A stretch of DNA of 16,169 nt from Bacteroidales bacterium. Its GTDB lineage: Bacteria > Bacteroidota > Bacteroidia > Bacteroidales > UBA7960. Below the pieces are notes generated by a model that saw only the letters and a list, made by a program, of their open reading frames with translations, ran no database searches and was not told the origin of the DNA. This document shows positions 7,641 through 16,063 of this stretch, piece after piece (position 1 is the first letter of the stretch; each line of letters starts with the position of its first letter). The DNA lies in the NCBI GenBank assembly GCA_007128045.1, contig SKYG01000045.1, forward strand, positions 1 to 16,169, in the 5' to 3' direction. The translations under genes and the position numbers were made by a program.

Positions 7641-10600
7641 TCAGGCTTTGGCCATTAATCTCTTAAATTTTCTTTTCGTTGACTGGATGATCTGATACAT
7701 AGCGGGAACGATTACCAGGGTAAGAAATGTAGCAATTGTGAGTCCAAAGATCACCGTCCACGACATAGGTCCCCAGAAAGCAGCATTGTCGCCGCCAAAA
7801 TAAATTTGTGGATCAAAGCGCATAAGCAATGTTACAAAATTGAAGTTCAGTCCAACAGCGAGGGGAAACAATCCCAGCACGGTGGTTATCGCTGTGAGAA
7901 TAACAGGCCTGAACCTCGTCATGCCGGCTTGATGAATACATTGCAAGGAAGCTTCAGCATCCAGTTCAGCTTCAGGGTCAATCCCTGAATCAGCTTTTTT
8001 CTGAACATGCAGGTAGTCGGTATAATCGATCAATACGATGGCATTATTAACGACCACGCCTGCCAGACTCACAATACCTATCCCTGTCATGATCACGACA
8101 AACTCCATGTTAAAGAGTGCCAGACCGAAAAATACCCCGGCAGTGCTAAAGACCACGCTGGCAATGATAATAAATGGTTTTAGGATGGAGTTGAACTGGG
8201 TTACCAGAATCAGTGCAATCAGAGAGACAGCGATAAACAGTGCTTGTATCAGAAAGGCCATTGACTCAGCCTGTTCCTGTTGCTCTCCGGTAAATTCATA
8301 ACGGTACCCGTCGGGCAGGTAAAAGTCAGATAGCAGCTCTTTTATCTGCTGGTTGATTCTGGTGGCATTGTACCCAGGAAGAACATTGGAACTTAGTGTA
8401 ATTGCCCTATCCATATTGATCCGTTTGATGGCTCCATATGTTTTATTGTATTCTACTGAGGCTACAGCCGATATAGGTACCTGCATCAGCCTTCCGGTAC
8501 TTTGACTGCGAAATGTAATTGACTGATTCATTAATGTTGACAGGCTTCTTCTGTAGCTTTCATTTAAGCGCAACTGGATAGGAAATTCTTCTTCGCCAAC
8601 TTTAAATGTGGAGATTTCACGGCCAAAAAGGGCTGTTCTTATATTGTTTGCAATGGCATAGGTAGATACGCCAAACCTGCGGGCAGCTTCTCTGTCGATG
8701 TGTATAATGATCTCCGGGTTGTCTTTATCCAGATCAATGCCCAACCCTTCGATCCCTTCGATTCCTGACGTTTCTATCATACGCTGTATACTATCTGTAA
8801 ATGCAATCAGCTTGTTAAAGTCACGTCCGCTTACTTCAATGTTGACAGCTTTTCCGGATGGGGGGCCGGCTGCATTCTTTTCAATCATGAATTCCATACC
8901 TGGATAATTGCCAATGAGATGATCACTGATCTTTTCCATGATGTTACTGGTATTTATTCCCTCCCGATTCTCAAACTCAATAAATGTGATGGTAATACGG
9001 GCTCTGTTTGGGGAATCTCCTGAGCTGAATTCCATCTCACCCACGGCACCTCTTCCTACCGTGGTGAGCACAGATTTGATGATATGGCGATAAGGGGCGA
9101 TGATCTTCTCAACATCTTTTTCGACCTCCATGATCCGCATATCGGTCTCCGTGATGTCTGTACCAATAGGCATTTCCACCAGGATGTTTATAAATTGAGG
9201 TTCATTATCGGGGAAAAACAGGACGTTAGGACTTCTGGCGACAAAGAAAATTACGGAGAGAATCAAAAAAACAAGCGTTCCCCCTACAAACTTGTAAGGA
9301 TTGCGCCTATGCAACGCATAGCGCAGCGTTTTCTCATACAAACGCTCATTAAATGGCAGTAAGACAGCCTGAAACCACCTGGCAAGTTTTTTCAATACAA
9401 ACTGGCCGAAGGTAAATAACAGTGTTACCAGTAAAAAAATATTGCCAGCAAGCGTTAGACCCATTATATGAAACATAACACCCGCAATCAAACTGATACC
9501 TATTACGATCAGTCTTCTTCTGAGTTTTTCTTTTTCTACCTCTGTTTCTGTTTTTTGGGTGGCAAACTCAGCTGACTCTTCCGGTCTTTGTCGAAAAAAG
9601 GTGTAAGAAAATACAGGAATGATGATCAGCGCTACGAACAAGGAAGATGATAAAACAATGATCAGTGTTACAGGAAGGTATTTCATGAATTCACCCACGA
9701 TCCCACCCCAGAATGCAAGGGGAAGAAATGCCGAGAGTGTAGTAGCCGTAGATGTAATAATTGGCCAGGCGATTTCTCCAATGGCCATTTTAGCGGCATC
9801 AAAGATGGAATAATCCTTGCCCGCAAAACGGAATATGTTATCAACGGCAACGATTGAGTTGTCGACCAGCAGCCCTAGAGCAAGTATGAGTGAGAACAAG
9901 ACGATCATATTGATCTGCACATTTGCCAGACCAAATACCATAAATGATATCAGCATGGATAGTGGGATGGCGATACCAACAAACAAGGCATTTTTCAATC
10001 CCAGAAAAAGGTACAGTACCAGCACCACTAAGATAACAGCGGTGATTACACTGTTTTCAAGGTTACTAAGCTGGTTTCTGATTTCTTCAGACTGATCGTT
10101 GGTGATAGAGATGTTCAGGGATTCAGGTAAAGCCCCACTTTCTTTGGCTTCAGCCAGCACCTGGTACACCTTATCGGTGGCACTGAGAAGATTTTCGCCC
10201 GATTTTTTTATGACCTGCAATGACACTACAGGTTGGTCGTCGAGTCTGGCAAAGCTCATGGGGTCTGCATATGTGTCAACCACTTCAGCCACATCTCTCA
10301 GGTATACAATCTGCTGATCCTCATACTTGATGATAATGCTTTCCATTTGTCTGATATCAGTAAACTCACCGATTGTCCGGACTGCCCACCGGGTGTTGTC
10401 GTCAAACAACAAAGAGCCCCCCGACATAGAGATGTTTTCCGCCCGGATCGCGTTGTCGATATCATCAAAACCAAGCTCGTGAGCATCAAGTTTGAAAGGA
10501 TCAACCCTGATCTGTATCTCCCGTTCTTCAATACCAGTGATCTCTACTTTAGAGATTTCTCCTATCTCTTCAATCTCCTCTACGAGGTAGTCGGCCATGC

Positions 10601-11090
10601 GTTTCAACTCATTCGGGGAAAAATCGCCGGATAAGTTGACATTGATGATGGGAAACTCCGAAAAATCTATGTCCAGAACAATTGGGTCGGCAGGCAGATC
10701 GCCAGGCAGGTCTCCTTTAACCCTGTCGACGGCATCTTTTACATCCTGCAAAGCAACTTTTATATCTATGTCGGTCTGAAATTCTACTATAATATCTGAA
10801 TTGTCTTGCGTAGATGTAGAGCGTAAGACCTTTATGCCGTTAATGGTGTTGATCTCGCTTTCCAGGGGGCGTGTAACGAGGTTTTCAATGTCGGATGGTG
10901 GATTGCCCGGGTAGATGGTTTTAACCATTACTGTAGGAATCACCACATCGGGGAATAGCTCTTTTGGAAGTGTTCTGTATGATAAAATGCCGAATACGGC
11001 AAAAATAAACGTGATCAGAAATATGGTCTGTTTATTCTTTAGCGCGGCTGTTGTCAGGATAAATTCCCTGACGTTCTTATTCTCTGCCAT
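7641..11090 (-). CDS. RND efflux transporter, inner membrane pump (AcrB/HAE1 family)
   Basis: This 1149-residue pump is the proton-driven part of a tripartite exporter and would work as a trimer. It has the duplicated RND plan: first membrane helix at about 22-40, a porter region (45-335) with YPGNPPSDIENLVTRPLE, helices 2-6 at about 346-500, then a second half with helix 7 at 602-618, a porter region to about 935, and helices 8-12 at about 945-1135. The proton-relay position in helix 4 reads GLLVDNSIVAVDN: Asp410 is kept, but the second Asp of AcrB is Asn411. In helix 10 GVVVNNAIVLIDY has Asn1015 where AcrB has Lys940. Residues 500-570 hold a charged stretch and two extra hydrophobic segments absent from AcrB, explaining the extra 100 residues. 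It is the last gene of the efflux operon, 28 bp after the adaptor gene. Substrate is unknown. Confidence 0.93.
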   Translation of the reverse strand: MAENKNVREFILTTAALKNKQTIFLITFIFAVFGILSYRTLPKELFPDVVIPTVMVKTIYPGNPPSDIENLVTRPLESEINTINGIKVLRSTSTQDNSDIIVEFQTDIDIKVALQDVKDAVDRVKGDLPGDLPADPIVLDIDFSEFPIINVNLSGDFSPNELKRMADYLVEEIEEIGEISKVEITGIEEREIQIRVDPFKLDAHELGFDDIDNAIRAENISMSGGSLLFDDNTRWAVRTIGEFTDIRQMESIIIKYEDQQIVYLRDVAEVVDTYADPMSFARLDDQPVVSLQVIKKSGENLLSATDKVYQVLAEAKESGALPESLNISITNDQSEEIRNQLSNLENSVITAVILVVLVLYLFLGLKNALFVGIAIPLSMLISFMVFGLANVQINMIVLFSLILALGLLVDNSIVAVDNIFRFAGKDYSIFDAAKMAIGEIAWPIITSTATTLSAFLPLAFWGGIVGEFMKYLPVTLIIVLSSSLFVALIIIPVFSYTFFRQRPEESAEFATQKTETEVEKEKLRRRLIVIGISLIAGVMFHIMGLTLAGNIFLLVTLLFTFGQFVLKKLARWFQAVLLPFNERLYEKTLRYALHRRNPYKFVGGTLVFLILSVIFFVARSPNVLFFPDNEPQFINILVEMPIGTDITETDMRIMEVEKDVEKIIAPYRHIIKSVLTTVGRGAVGEMEFSSGDSPNRARITITFIEFENREGINTSNIMEKISDHLIGNYPGMEFMIEKNAAGPPSGKAVNIEVSGRDFNKLIAFTDSIQRMIETSGIEGIEGLGIDLDKDNPEIIIHIDREAARRFGVSTYAIANNIRTALFGREISTFKVGEEEFPIQLRLNESYRRSLSTLMNQSITFRSQSTGRLMQVPISAVASVEYNKTYGAIKRINMDRAITLSSNVLPGYNATRINQQIKELLSDFYLPDGYRYEFTGEQQEQAESMAFLIQALFIAVSLIALILVTQFNSILKPFIIIASVVFSTAGVFFGLALFNMEFVVIMTGIGIVSLAGVVVNNAIVLIDYTDYLHVQKKADSGIDPEAELDAEASLQCIHQAGMTRFRPVILTAITTVLGLFPLAVGLNFNFVTLLMRFDPQIYFGGDNAAFWGPMSWTVIFGLTIATFLTLVIVPAMYQIIQSTKRKFKRLMAKA

Positions 11091-11118
11091 AATTGGTCAT
11101 ATTGTTCACGTACCGTTA

Positions 11119-12315
11119 CTATTGGTCTGTTGATGCTACAGTTGCCGGGGAATCCTGCATGCGTATCAGGCTCATATCGGTGACCCGGTTATGGCCACGG
11201 TTGATGATCTGGTCGCCTTCCTGCAGGCCGCTGTTTATCATGGTGATACCTTCTCCATCGGCACCTCTTTCAATATAAATTTTCCGGGCGAGCAGGTCTC
11301 CGTTTTGTTGTCTGGCAACATATACGTAATGTCCCTGAAGATCCTGTTTGATGAGCATGGAAGGAATGGATATGACATTCTCCATTGTAAGTATATTAAT
11401 ACTTATGTTTGCCATCATATTTGGTTTAAATCGCTCTTCCTGGTTGTCGATTTGCAATTGCACCCTGAAGGTTCTGTTTTCAGGATTAATGGTATTACCG
11501 ATCCTGTTAATGGGCACAGAGGCTTCAAATCCAGGATAACTGGGGAACCTGAGAATAACGGGATCACCCTGTCGAATGGCGCCCAGGTGAGATTCAGAGA
11601 CATCGGCATTGATATAAAGTTTATGCAGGTTTAGCAATAACATGACCCTGGTTCCGGGCATAGCCAACTCACCTTCTTTGATAAAAATATCATCAACAAT
11701 ACCATCGAACGGCGCTCTCATAACAGCCATTTCAAGTTGCGACTGCAAGGTTTTTAGCCTTGTCTCCAAAGACTCCAGGTTATTGCGTGCTTCCAGGTAT
11801 TGAATCTCGCTGCCAATCTGTTGATCCCAAAGGTTTTTTTGCCGGTTATACACAGTTCTGGCCAGTGCAAGGCTGGTTTCTAACTCTGATATGTTTCCCG
11901 CTATTACGCTGGTATTTAATCGCGCCACCACCTGTCCGGTCTTAACATGCTGACCTTTCTTTACCAACAATTCCTTCATCTGCCCGCTGGTTTCAGGACT
12001 GATAATTGCCGTTTGGATCGCTTCAACAGCGGCCGCTGCCTGAAAAAACTGTTTGAAGTCATTTTTTTGTAACTCCAATAGGGTTACCGGAATCTGATTG
12101 CGGCTCTGTGGTCGCTCACCCATATTGACGAGAAGCTGCTCAAGTTCATTGATCTTCATTGTCAGCTCGTTGATCTGAGCACTATATTGCGAAATTTGCT
12201 GACGGATTGCTTCCGGTGTTTCCTCTTCACTACCACTGCATCCGATAAAAGAAAGAAGAGAAAAGAGAAAAATATGCGTCAAGCTTAACTTTTTTACTTT
12301 GAACATCTTATGCAT
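11119..12315 (-). CDS. RND periplasmic adaptor (membrane fusion protein), lipoprotein
   Basis: The adaptor links the RND pump to the outer membrane channel. Numbering from the chosen start, residues 1-26 are a lipoprotein signal ending FIGC, with Cys26 as the lipid site. Residues 34-65 form a short coiled coil (AIRQQISQYSAQINELTMKI and onward). Then come a split lipoyl domain (about 100-135 and 197-225, with SPETSGQMKELLVKKGQ and APFDGIVDDIFIKEGE), an alpha-hairpin (138-198), a beta-barrel (230-310, LYINADVSESHLGAIRQGD) and a membrane-proximal end. The open frame runs 15 codons further to an ATG at 12360, but that would put the lipid cysteine at position 41, too far for a lipoprotein signal, so the ATG at 12315 is preferred; an ATG at 12306 is also possible. 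It sits between the tolC-type gene and the pump gene in one operon. Confidence 0.9.
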   Translation of the reverse strand: MHKMFKVKKLSLTHIFLFSLLSFIGCSGSEEETPEAIRQQISQYSAQINELTMKINELEQLLVNMGERPQSRNQIPVTLLELQKNDFKQFFQAAAAVEAIQTAIISPETSGQMKELLVKKGQHVKTGQVVARLNTSVIAGNISELETSLALARTVYNRQKNLWDQQIGSEIQYLEARNNLESLETRLKTLQSQLEMAVMRAPFDGIVDDIFIKEGELAMPGTRVMLLLNLHKLYINADVSESHLGAIRQGDPVILRFPSYPGFEASVPINRIGNTINPENRTFRVQLQIDNQEERFKPNMMANISINILTMENVISIPSMLIKQDLQGHYVYVARQQNGDLLARKIYIERGADGEGITMINSGLQEGDQIINRGHNRVTDMSLIRMQDSPATVASTDQ

Positions 12316-12396
12316 CTTTAATGTGTTATGGTAGCTTTTTATATTTCTATTTAACCGCAATGAACGCGAAGTTATTCGGTAGATCGCAAAGAAAAC

Positions 12397-12420
12397 AATT
12401 CAACAGTTCAACAATTCAAC
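12397..12420 (-). repeat. Three tandem 8-bp repeats between tolC-type and adaptor genes
   Basis: On the - strand the sequence reads GTTGAATT, GTTGAACT, GTTGAATT without gaps, abutting the tolC-type stop codon. The following GTTTTCTTTG contains a 7-of-8 match (TTTCTTTG) to the -7 box. The 104-bp gap down to the adaptor start holds no other clear feature. Function unknown; a weak internal promoter is possible. Confidence 0.5.
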
Positions 12421-13796
12421 TATCTTCCCAGTGCTTTTTCCAGGTCGTTTCTGGCAGTTAACAGGTCAAACATTGCGGCGATATAGTTAGACTGTGTTGT
12501 CAGGTACTGTTCGTTTGCCTGTGTTAGTTCCAGGCTGGTAGCCAGCCCTTCTTTATGCATGATCCTGGTTCGTTGCAAGATGCGCTCTGCGAGGTCTAGG
12601 TTTTCTTTTTGATCGTTGTATTTCTCCATGGCAGTATCAAAATCAGTTGTTGCCTTATCCATTTGCATCATCAGCGATTGTTCGACCTGCAAAACGGACA
12701 GCGTAGCCTTTTCCAGTTCCAGTCTGGCCTGTTGTACGCGCGACGACCTCATGCCGCTGGAAAATATGGGGATGGTCAGGTTAACGCCAAAATAGGTGCT
12801 GGGAAACCAGGGAAACCCACCATCAAGGAAATTAAATTCATTTCTCATGGCCATTTCTTGGCGGGTAAATGAGGCAGACAAGCTGGGTAGATAAAAGCTT
12901 TGTTCGCGACGTAGAACCATCGTGCTGAATGCTTCCTGCGAAGAAGCTAATTTGTAATCAATATGTGTTGATGGCTCAAATCCGGAACTCCAATAGGTTT
13001 GTTGTGCCAAACCTTCTATCAGGTCTTCCAGGCTTTCATTCAGTCGTATCGGTTGATTCAGATCGATTCCAATCTGAAACTTCAACAAATTCTCTGTAAC
13101 CTGTATTTGTCTTTCCAGATTAGAAATGTTGTTTTTCATATTTGAAACGGTGAGTCTGAGCTGATCCACATTTATGGGATCGGTAAAACCGGCTTCCATG
13201 ATTTTTTCAGTCTCAAACAAGGTTTGTTCCAGATTTTCGAGGTTCTCGTTAAGCATGTTGTGATTGGATGCGGTGAGTAAAACCAGCAGATAGGTTTCTG
13301 TGATCATATTCTTTACCTCCAGTTCGGTTCGTTTCAACCCATGACTGGCAATTTCTCTGTAAATTCTTGCCGCCCTCAATCCAACAATATATTCACCGCT
13401 GAAGATGATCTGATTTACAGTTGCTGTGGCAAACAAATTCTGTTCCGTTCCAAATTGTATCTCAGCAAACTCTCCGGCCTCTCCTCCAAAAAATTCAGCA
13501 GGTACCAATGAGGTAGGTACATCAATATAATACTGATAGCCCAGTGAGGCACTGATTTGAGGCAAGCCTATCGCAGTTGTTTCTTTGATCTGCTGTTGTG
13601 CTATCCTGGTGTCTATCTTACTTTTCTGTATGTCGGTGTTGTATTCCAGGGCCATCTCCAGAGCCTTTTCAAGCGATAACTGCAGGGGAGGGGCTCCCTG
13701 GGTGTTGCCTATGGCCGAAATACAAAGCAGAACAACCACTGATAACTTCTGTAAAACTATGAAAATAGTTTTCTTCGATAGTGATGATGCAACCAT
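12420..13796 (-). CDS. TolC family outer membrane efflux channel
   Basis: This 458-residue protein is the outer membrane and periplasmic tunnel of the efflux system. It begins with a signal peptide (basic SKKT, hydrophobic VVVLLCISAIG, likely cut near residue 34). Two outer-membrane-efflux repeats follow. The first opens with LSLEKALEMALEYNTDIQKSK at about 40 and continues to LPQISASLGYQYY. The second has the family's LTIPIFSSGMRSSRVQQARLEL at about 345-366, then long helices ending with the conserved EGLATSLELTQANEQYLTTQ near the C-terminus. Predicted long helices dominate, as in TolC, and the length is usual for the family. It is first in the operon tolC-type, adaptor, pump; this channel-first order is common in Bacteroidota. 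A candidate operator lies 16 bp upstream of its ATG. No TAnnTTTG box was found there. Confidence 0.92.
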   Translation of the reverse strand: MVASSLSKKTIFIVLQKLSVVVLLCISAIGNTQGAPPLQLSLEKALEMALEYNTDIQKSKIDTRIAQQQIKETTAIGLPQISASLGYQYYIDVPTSLVPAEFFGGEAGEFAEIQFGTEQNLFATATVNQIIFSGEYIVGLRAARIYREIASHGLKRTELEVKNMITETYLLVLLTASNHNMLNENLENLEQTLFETEKIMEAGFTDPINVDQLRLTVSNMKNNISNLERQIQVTENLLKFQIGIDLNQPIRLNESLEDLIEGLAQQTYWSSGFEPSTHIDYKLASSQEAFSTMVLRREQSFYLPSLSASFTRQEMAMRNEFNFLDGGFPWFPSTYFGVNLTIPIFSSGMRSSRVQQARLELEKATLSVLQVEQSLMMQMDKATTDFDTAMEKYNDQKENLDLAERILQRTRIMHKEGLATSLELTQANEQYLTTQSNYIAAMFDLLTARNDLEKALGR

Positions 13797-13811
13797 AGAC
13801 CAATGCTTGTA

Positions 13812-13843
13812 TTAATCGTTAAGTTGTTGAAATAACGAATTAA
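13812..13843. promoter_or_regulatory. Imperfect inverted repeat, candidate operator of the efflux operon
   Basis: TTAATCGTTA (13812-13821) and TAACGAATTAA (13833-13843) are inverted copies differing by one inserted A, around an 11-base centre. The position just upstream of the first efflux gene, and the spacing, fit an operator for a dimeric repressor such as TetR or MarR types that often control RND operons. No such regulator is in the window. An A-run at 13924-13931 could serve as a U-tract for the pulA transcript but lacks a good stem. Confidence 0.4.
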
Positions 13844-13960
13844 GGTATAAAAATGTTTAATCGAACAAAAGATTTGATATTTTCATAACGCAAAAAGACT
13901 ACAAACAAATCGGAAGTATTGCTAAAAAAAAGTTTAATATATAACACAGGCAAGTAACTG

Positions 13961-15946
13961 TCAGATACTTTCTGCATCAGCCAGAATCAGTATTGATCTG
14001 GCCGGTACTGGAGCCTCACCCTCGAATGGCTTATTGTATCCGGGGGTGCGTAATCCTTTTTCATTGATGCCATATTTTGTTGCTACGGCTGTAAATTTAC
14101 CGGTGGGAAGCTGGACGTTGCCTATTTTATTGTCAGCATTGTAAAACACAAGAATTTCCTTCCAGGAATCTCCATTGGCATGTCCGCGTATATGAAAACC
14201 AATGAGTAGTTCTCTGCCATTATCGAGAAACTTAAGGTGTTTCTGAACCATTTTGGTGGTAGTCATCCGAAAGGCAGGATGGTTTCTTCTCAAGGAAATC
14301 AGGTCCCGGTAGAACGTAAACACGTCATAATATGTTGCTTTATTTGACCATACGATCTGGTTGATGGTATCTGGCAGGTTGTAAGAGTTATGTTCTCCGA
14401 ATTTAGTCCTTGCAATTTCTTCTCCTGCATGCAGGAATGGTATTCCCTGTGATGTAAGTACGATAGCGTTGGCAAACTTTTGTATGTCTATTTTTTCTTG
14501 CTTGCTGCAGGATTTGCAGGTGTATGAAATCTTATCCCACAAGCATGGATTGTCGTGACAAGTAACAAAAGTGATTGTTTTCAGCGGATTATTGGCATAA
14601 GGGCCGTCAGAGTAATTGACCTTATGGTAGTTAATTTGCGGATGGTCTGTTGATGCCACCACACCAAATTTGATACTGTCTTTCAGACCTGTTTTTCTGG
14701 CCATAAAGCCGGGGTCTTCATTGTTGGCCCAACTACCTCTGATGCCATCGCGGATATCATCGCTAAACACAGCTATTCCATGCAGTTTGGAGGCGTTACA
14801 CTTCATGGCTCGCAAATCTTCCGGCAAGGTGGTTTCGTTCGAGATCCATCCTTCACCATACAGGAAAATGGTGGGATCGATTGCATCCAGCTCATGTCGA
14901 ATCAGGTTCATGGTTTCAATATCAAGCAACCCCATCAAATCGAACCTAAAGCCATCAATATGATACTCTTTAGCCCAGTATTTCAATGATTCTACAATGA
15001 ATTTCCTCATCATAGGTCGTTCAGAAGCCGTTTCATTTCCGCAGGCAGAGCCATTGGAGTAGTTTCCATCCGGGTTCTTTCTGAAAAAATAATCAGGTGC
15101 CAGCTGATCAAACGGGGAGCTCGCCACGTCGTACATGTGGTTGTAGACCACATCCATGATCACCCTAAACCCTTTTTTATGCAAGGCTTGCACCATTTGT
15201 TTGAATTCTTTGATCCTGACATTCCCATCGAACGGGTTGGTAGCATAAGAACCTTCCGGTACATTGTAATGTTTGGGGTCATATCCCCAATTGTATTGCT
15301 GATCGTTTGGTTTGCTTTCATCCACTGTTGCGAAGTCGGCCACTGGAAGCAAGTGTACGTGAGTAATTCCCAGCTCTTTAAGATGGTCTATGCCACTGGA
15401 TAGCCCTTCAGGACATTTCGTTCCAGTTTCAGTAAACGCCAGATACTTGCCTTTGTGTTTCATCCCGGATGCATTGTGTATTGAAAAGTCGCGAACATGA
15501 ACTTCCCAGATCACGATATCAGCAAAGCTATTTAAGACGGGGCGTTTGTCATCATCCCATTCTTCGGGATTTGTAGCCTTCAGGTCTGCGATCATACCCC
15601 TGTTGCCATTTACCCCAACTGCACGAACCTGTGGATCTGGTACTTCCAATCCCCACTGACCATCTATTTTCGCCTGAAATGTATAATACCGGTTCTTCCA
15701 ATCGCCTTCCAATGCCAAGACCCACGTACCAGCAGCATCCTTATTCATAGGAAGTACTTCCAGTTGGTTTCCGTCATGACCCTGATCATACAACCGGAAA
15801 ATCACTTCGGAGGCAGTTGGAGCCCATATGCGTATATGTGTTTTGGATGGATCATAAGATACACCGAGATCATTTCCTTCATAAACCGGATAATCTTGCC
15901 ATGATTCGTGAGAGTTTGTTTTCGATTTTCTGATATTTGCAACCAT
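13961..15946 (-). CDS. pulA: Type I pullulanase (GH13 family)
   Basis: Pullulanase cleaves alpha-1,6 branches in glycogen-like glucans and pullulan. Residues here follow the full open frame from 16147; subtract 67 for the chosen start. A CBM48-like domain (93-190, GVSYDPSKTHIRIWAPTASEV) precedes the GH13 barrel with the type I hallmark YNWGYDP (285-291), VIMDVVYNH (329-337), nucleophile Asp403 in GFRFDLMG, acid Glu432 in GEGW, and Asp532 in CHDN. A C-terminal beta domain ends the protein. The ATG at 15946 is chosen because family members begin shortly before the DYPVYEGNDLGVSY stretch, and the upstream 67 codons look unlike the family and hold a palindrome. From this start there is no signal peptide, so the enzyme is probably cytoplasmic. 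Odd point: Cys530, 535, 544 and 547 cluster around the catalytic Asp532. It is not linked to other sugar genes here. Confidence 0.93.
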   Translation of the reverse strand: MVANIRKSKTNSHESWQDYPVYEGNDLGVSYDPSKTHIRIWAPTASEVIFRLYDQGHDGNQLEVLPMNKDAAGTWVLALEGDWKNRYYTFQAKIDGQWGLEVPDPQVRAVGVNGNRGMIADLKATNPEEWDDDKRPVLNSFADIVIWEVHVRDFSIHNASGMKHKGKYLAFTETGTKCPEGLSSGIDHLKELGITHVHLLPVADFATVDESKPNDQQYNWGYDPKHYNVPEGSYATNPFDGNVRIKEFKQMVQALHKKGFRVIMDVVYNHMYDVASSPFDQLAPDYFFRKNPDGNYSNGSACGNETASERPMMRKFIVESLKYWAKEYHIDGFRFDLMGLLDIETMNLIRHELDAIDPTIFLYGEGWISNETTLPEDLRAMKCNASKLHGIAVFSDDIRDGIRGSWANNEDPGFMARKTGLKDSIKFGVVASTDHPQINYHKVNYSDGPYANNPLKTITFVTCHDNPCLWDKISYTCKSCSKQEKIDIQKFANAIVLTSQGIPFLHAGEEIARTKFGEHNSYNLPDTINQIVWSNKATYYDVFTFYRDLISLRRNHPAFRMTTTKMVQKHLKFLDNGRELLIGFHIRGHANGDSWKEILVFYNADNKIGNVQLPTGKFTAVATKYGINEKGLRTPGYNKPFEGEAPVPARSILILADAESI

Positions 15947-16049
15947 TTTATGAACAATTTTAAATAGATCAACCAAGAAGCTTGTCAACGCAATTTTTAA
16001 CGGACTTAACTGACACAATAGCTTTGACACGACACTAGCCTTACCGGTG

Positions 16050-16063
16050 TTTCCTATAGGAAA
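16050..16063. promoter_or_regulatory. Perfect 14-bp palindrome upstream of pulA
   Basis: TTTCCTATAGGAAA is its own reverse complement and lies about 104 bases before the preferred pulA start. Its symmetry fits a binding site for a dimeric regulator. A lone -7-like TATTTTTG lies on the - strand at 16100-16093, upstream of the palindrome, so the site would fall between promoter and gene, where a bound repressor could block transcription. No -33 element was found. Confidence 0.4.

Noticed and set aside
12316..12360. 15-residue longer start of the efflux adaptor
   Set aside because: It would place the lipid cysteine at residue 41 behind a long polar region, unlike lipoprotein signals.
13924..13931. 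A-run downstream of pulA as an intrinsic terminator on the - strand
   Set aside because: The only stem before the T-run is about 4 bp (ACAG/CTGT) and distant, so a terminator is not supported.
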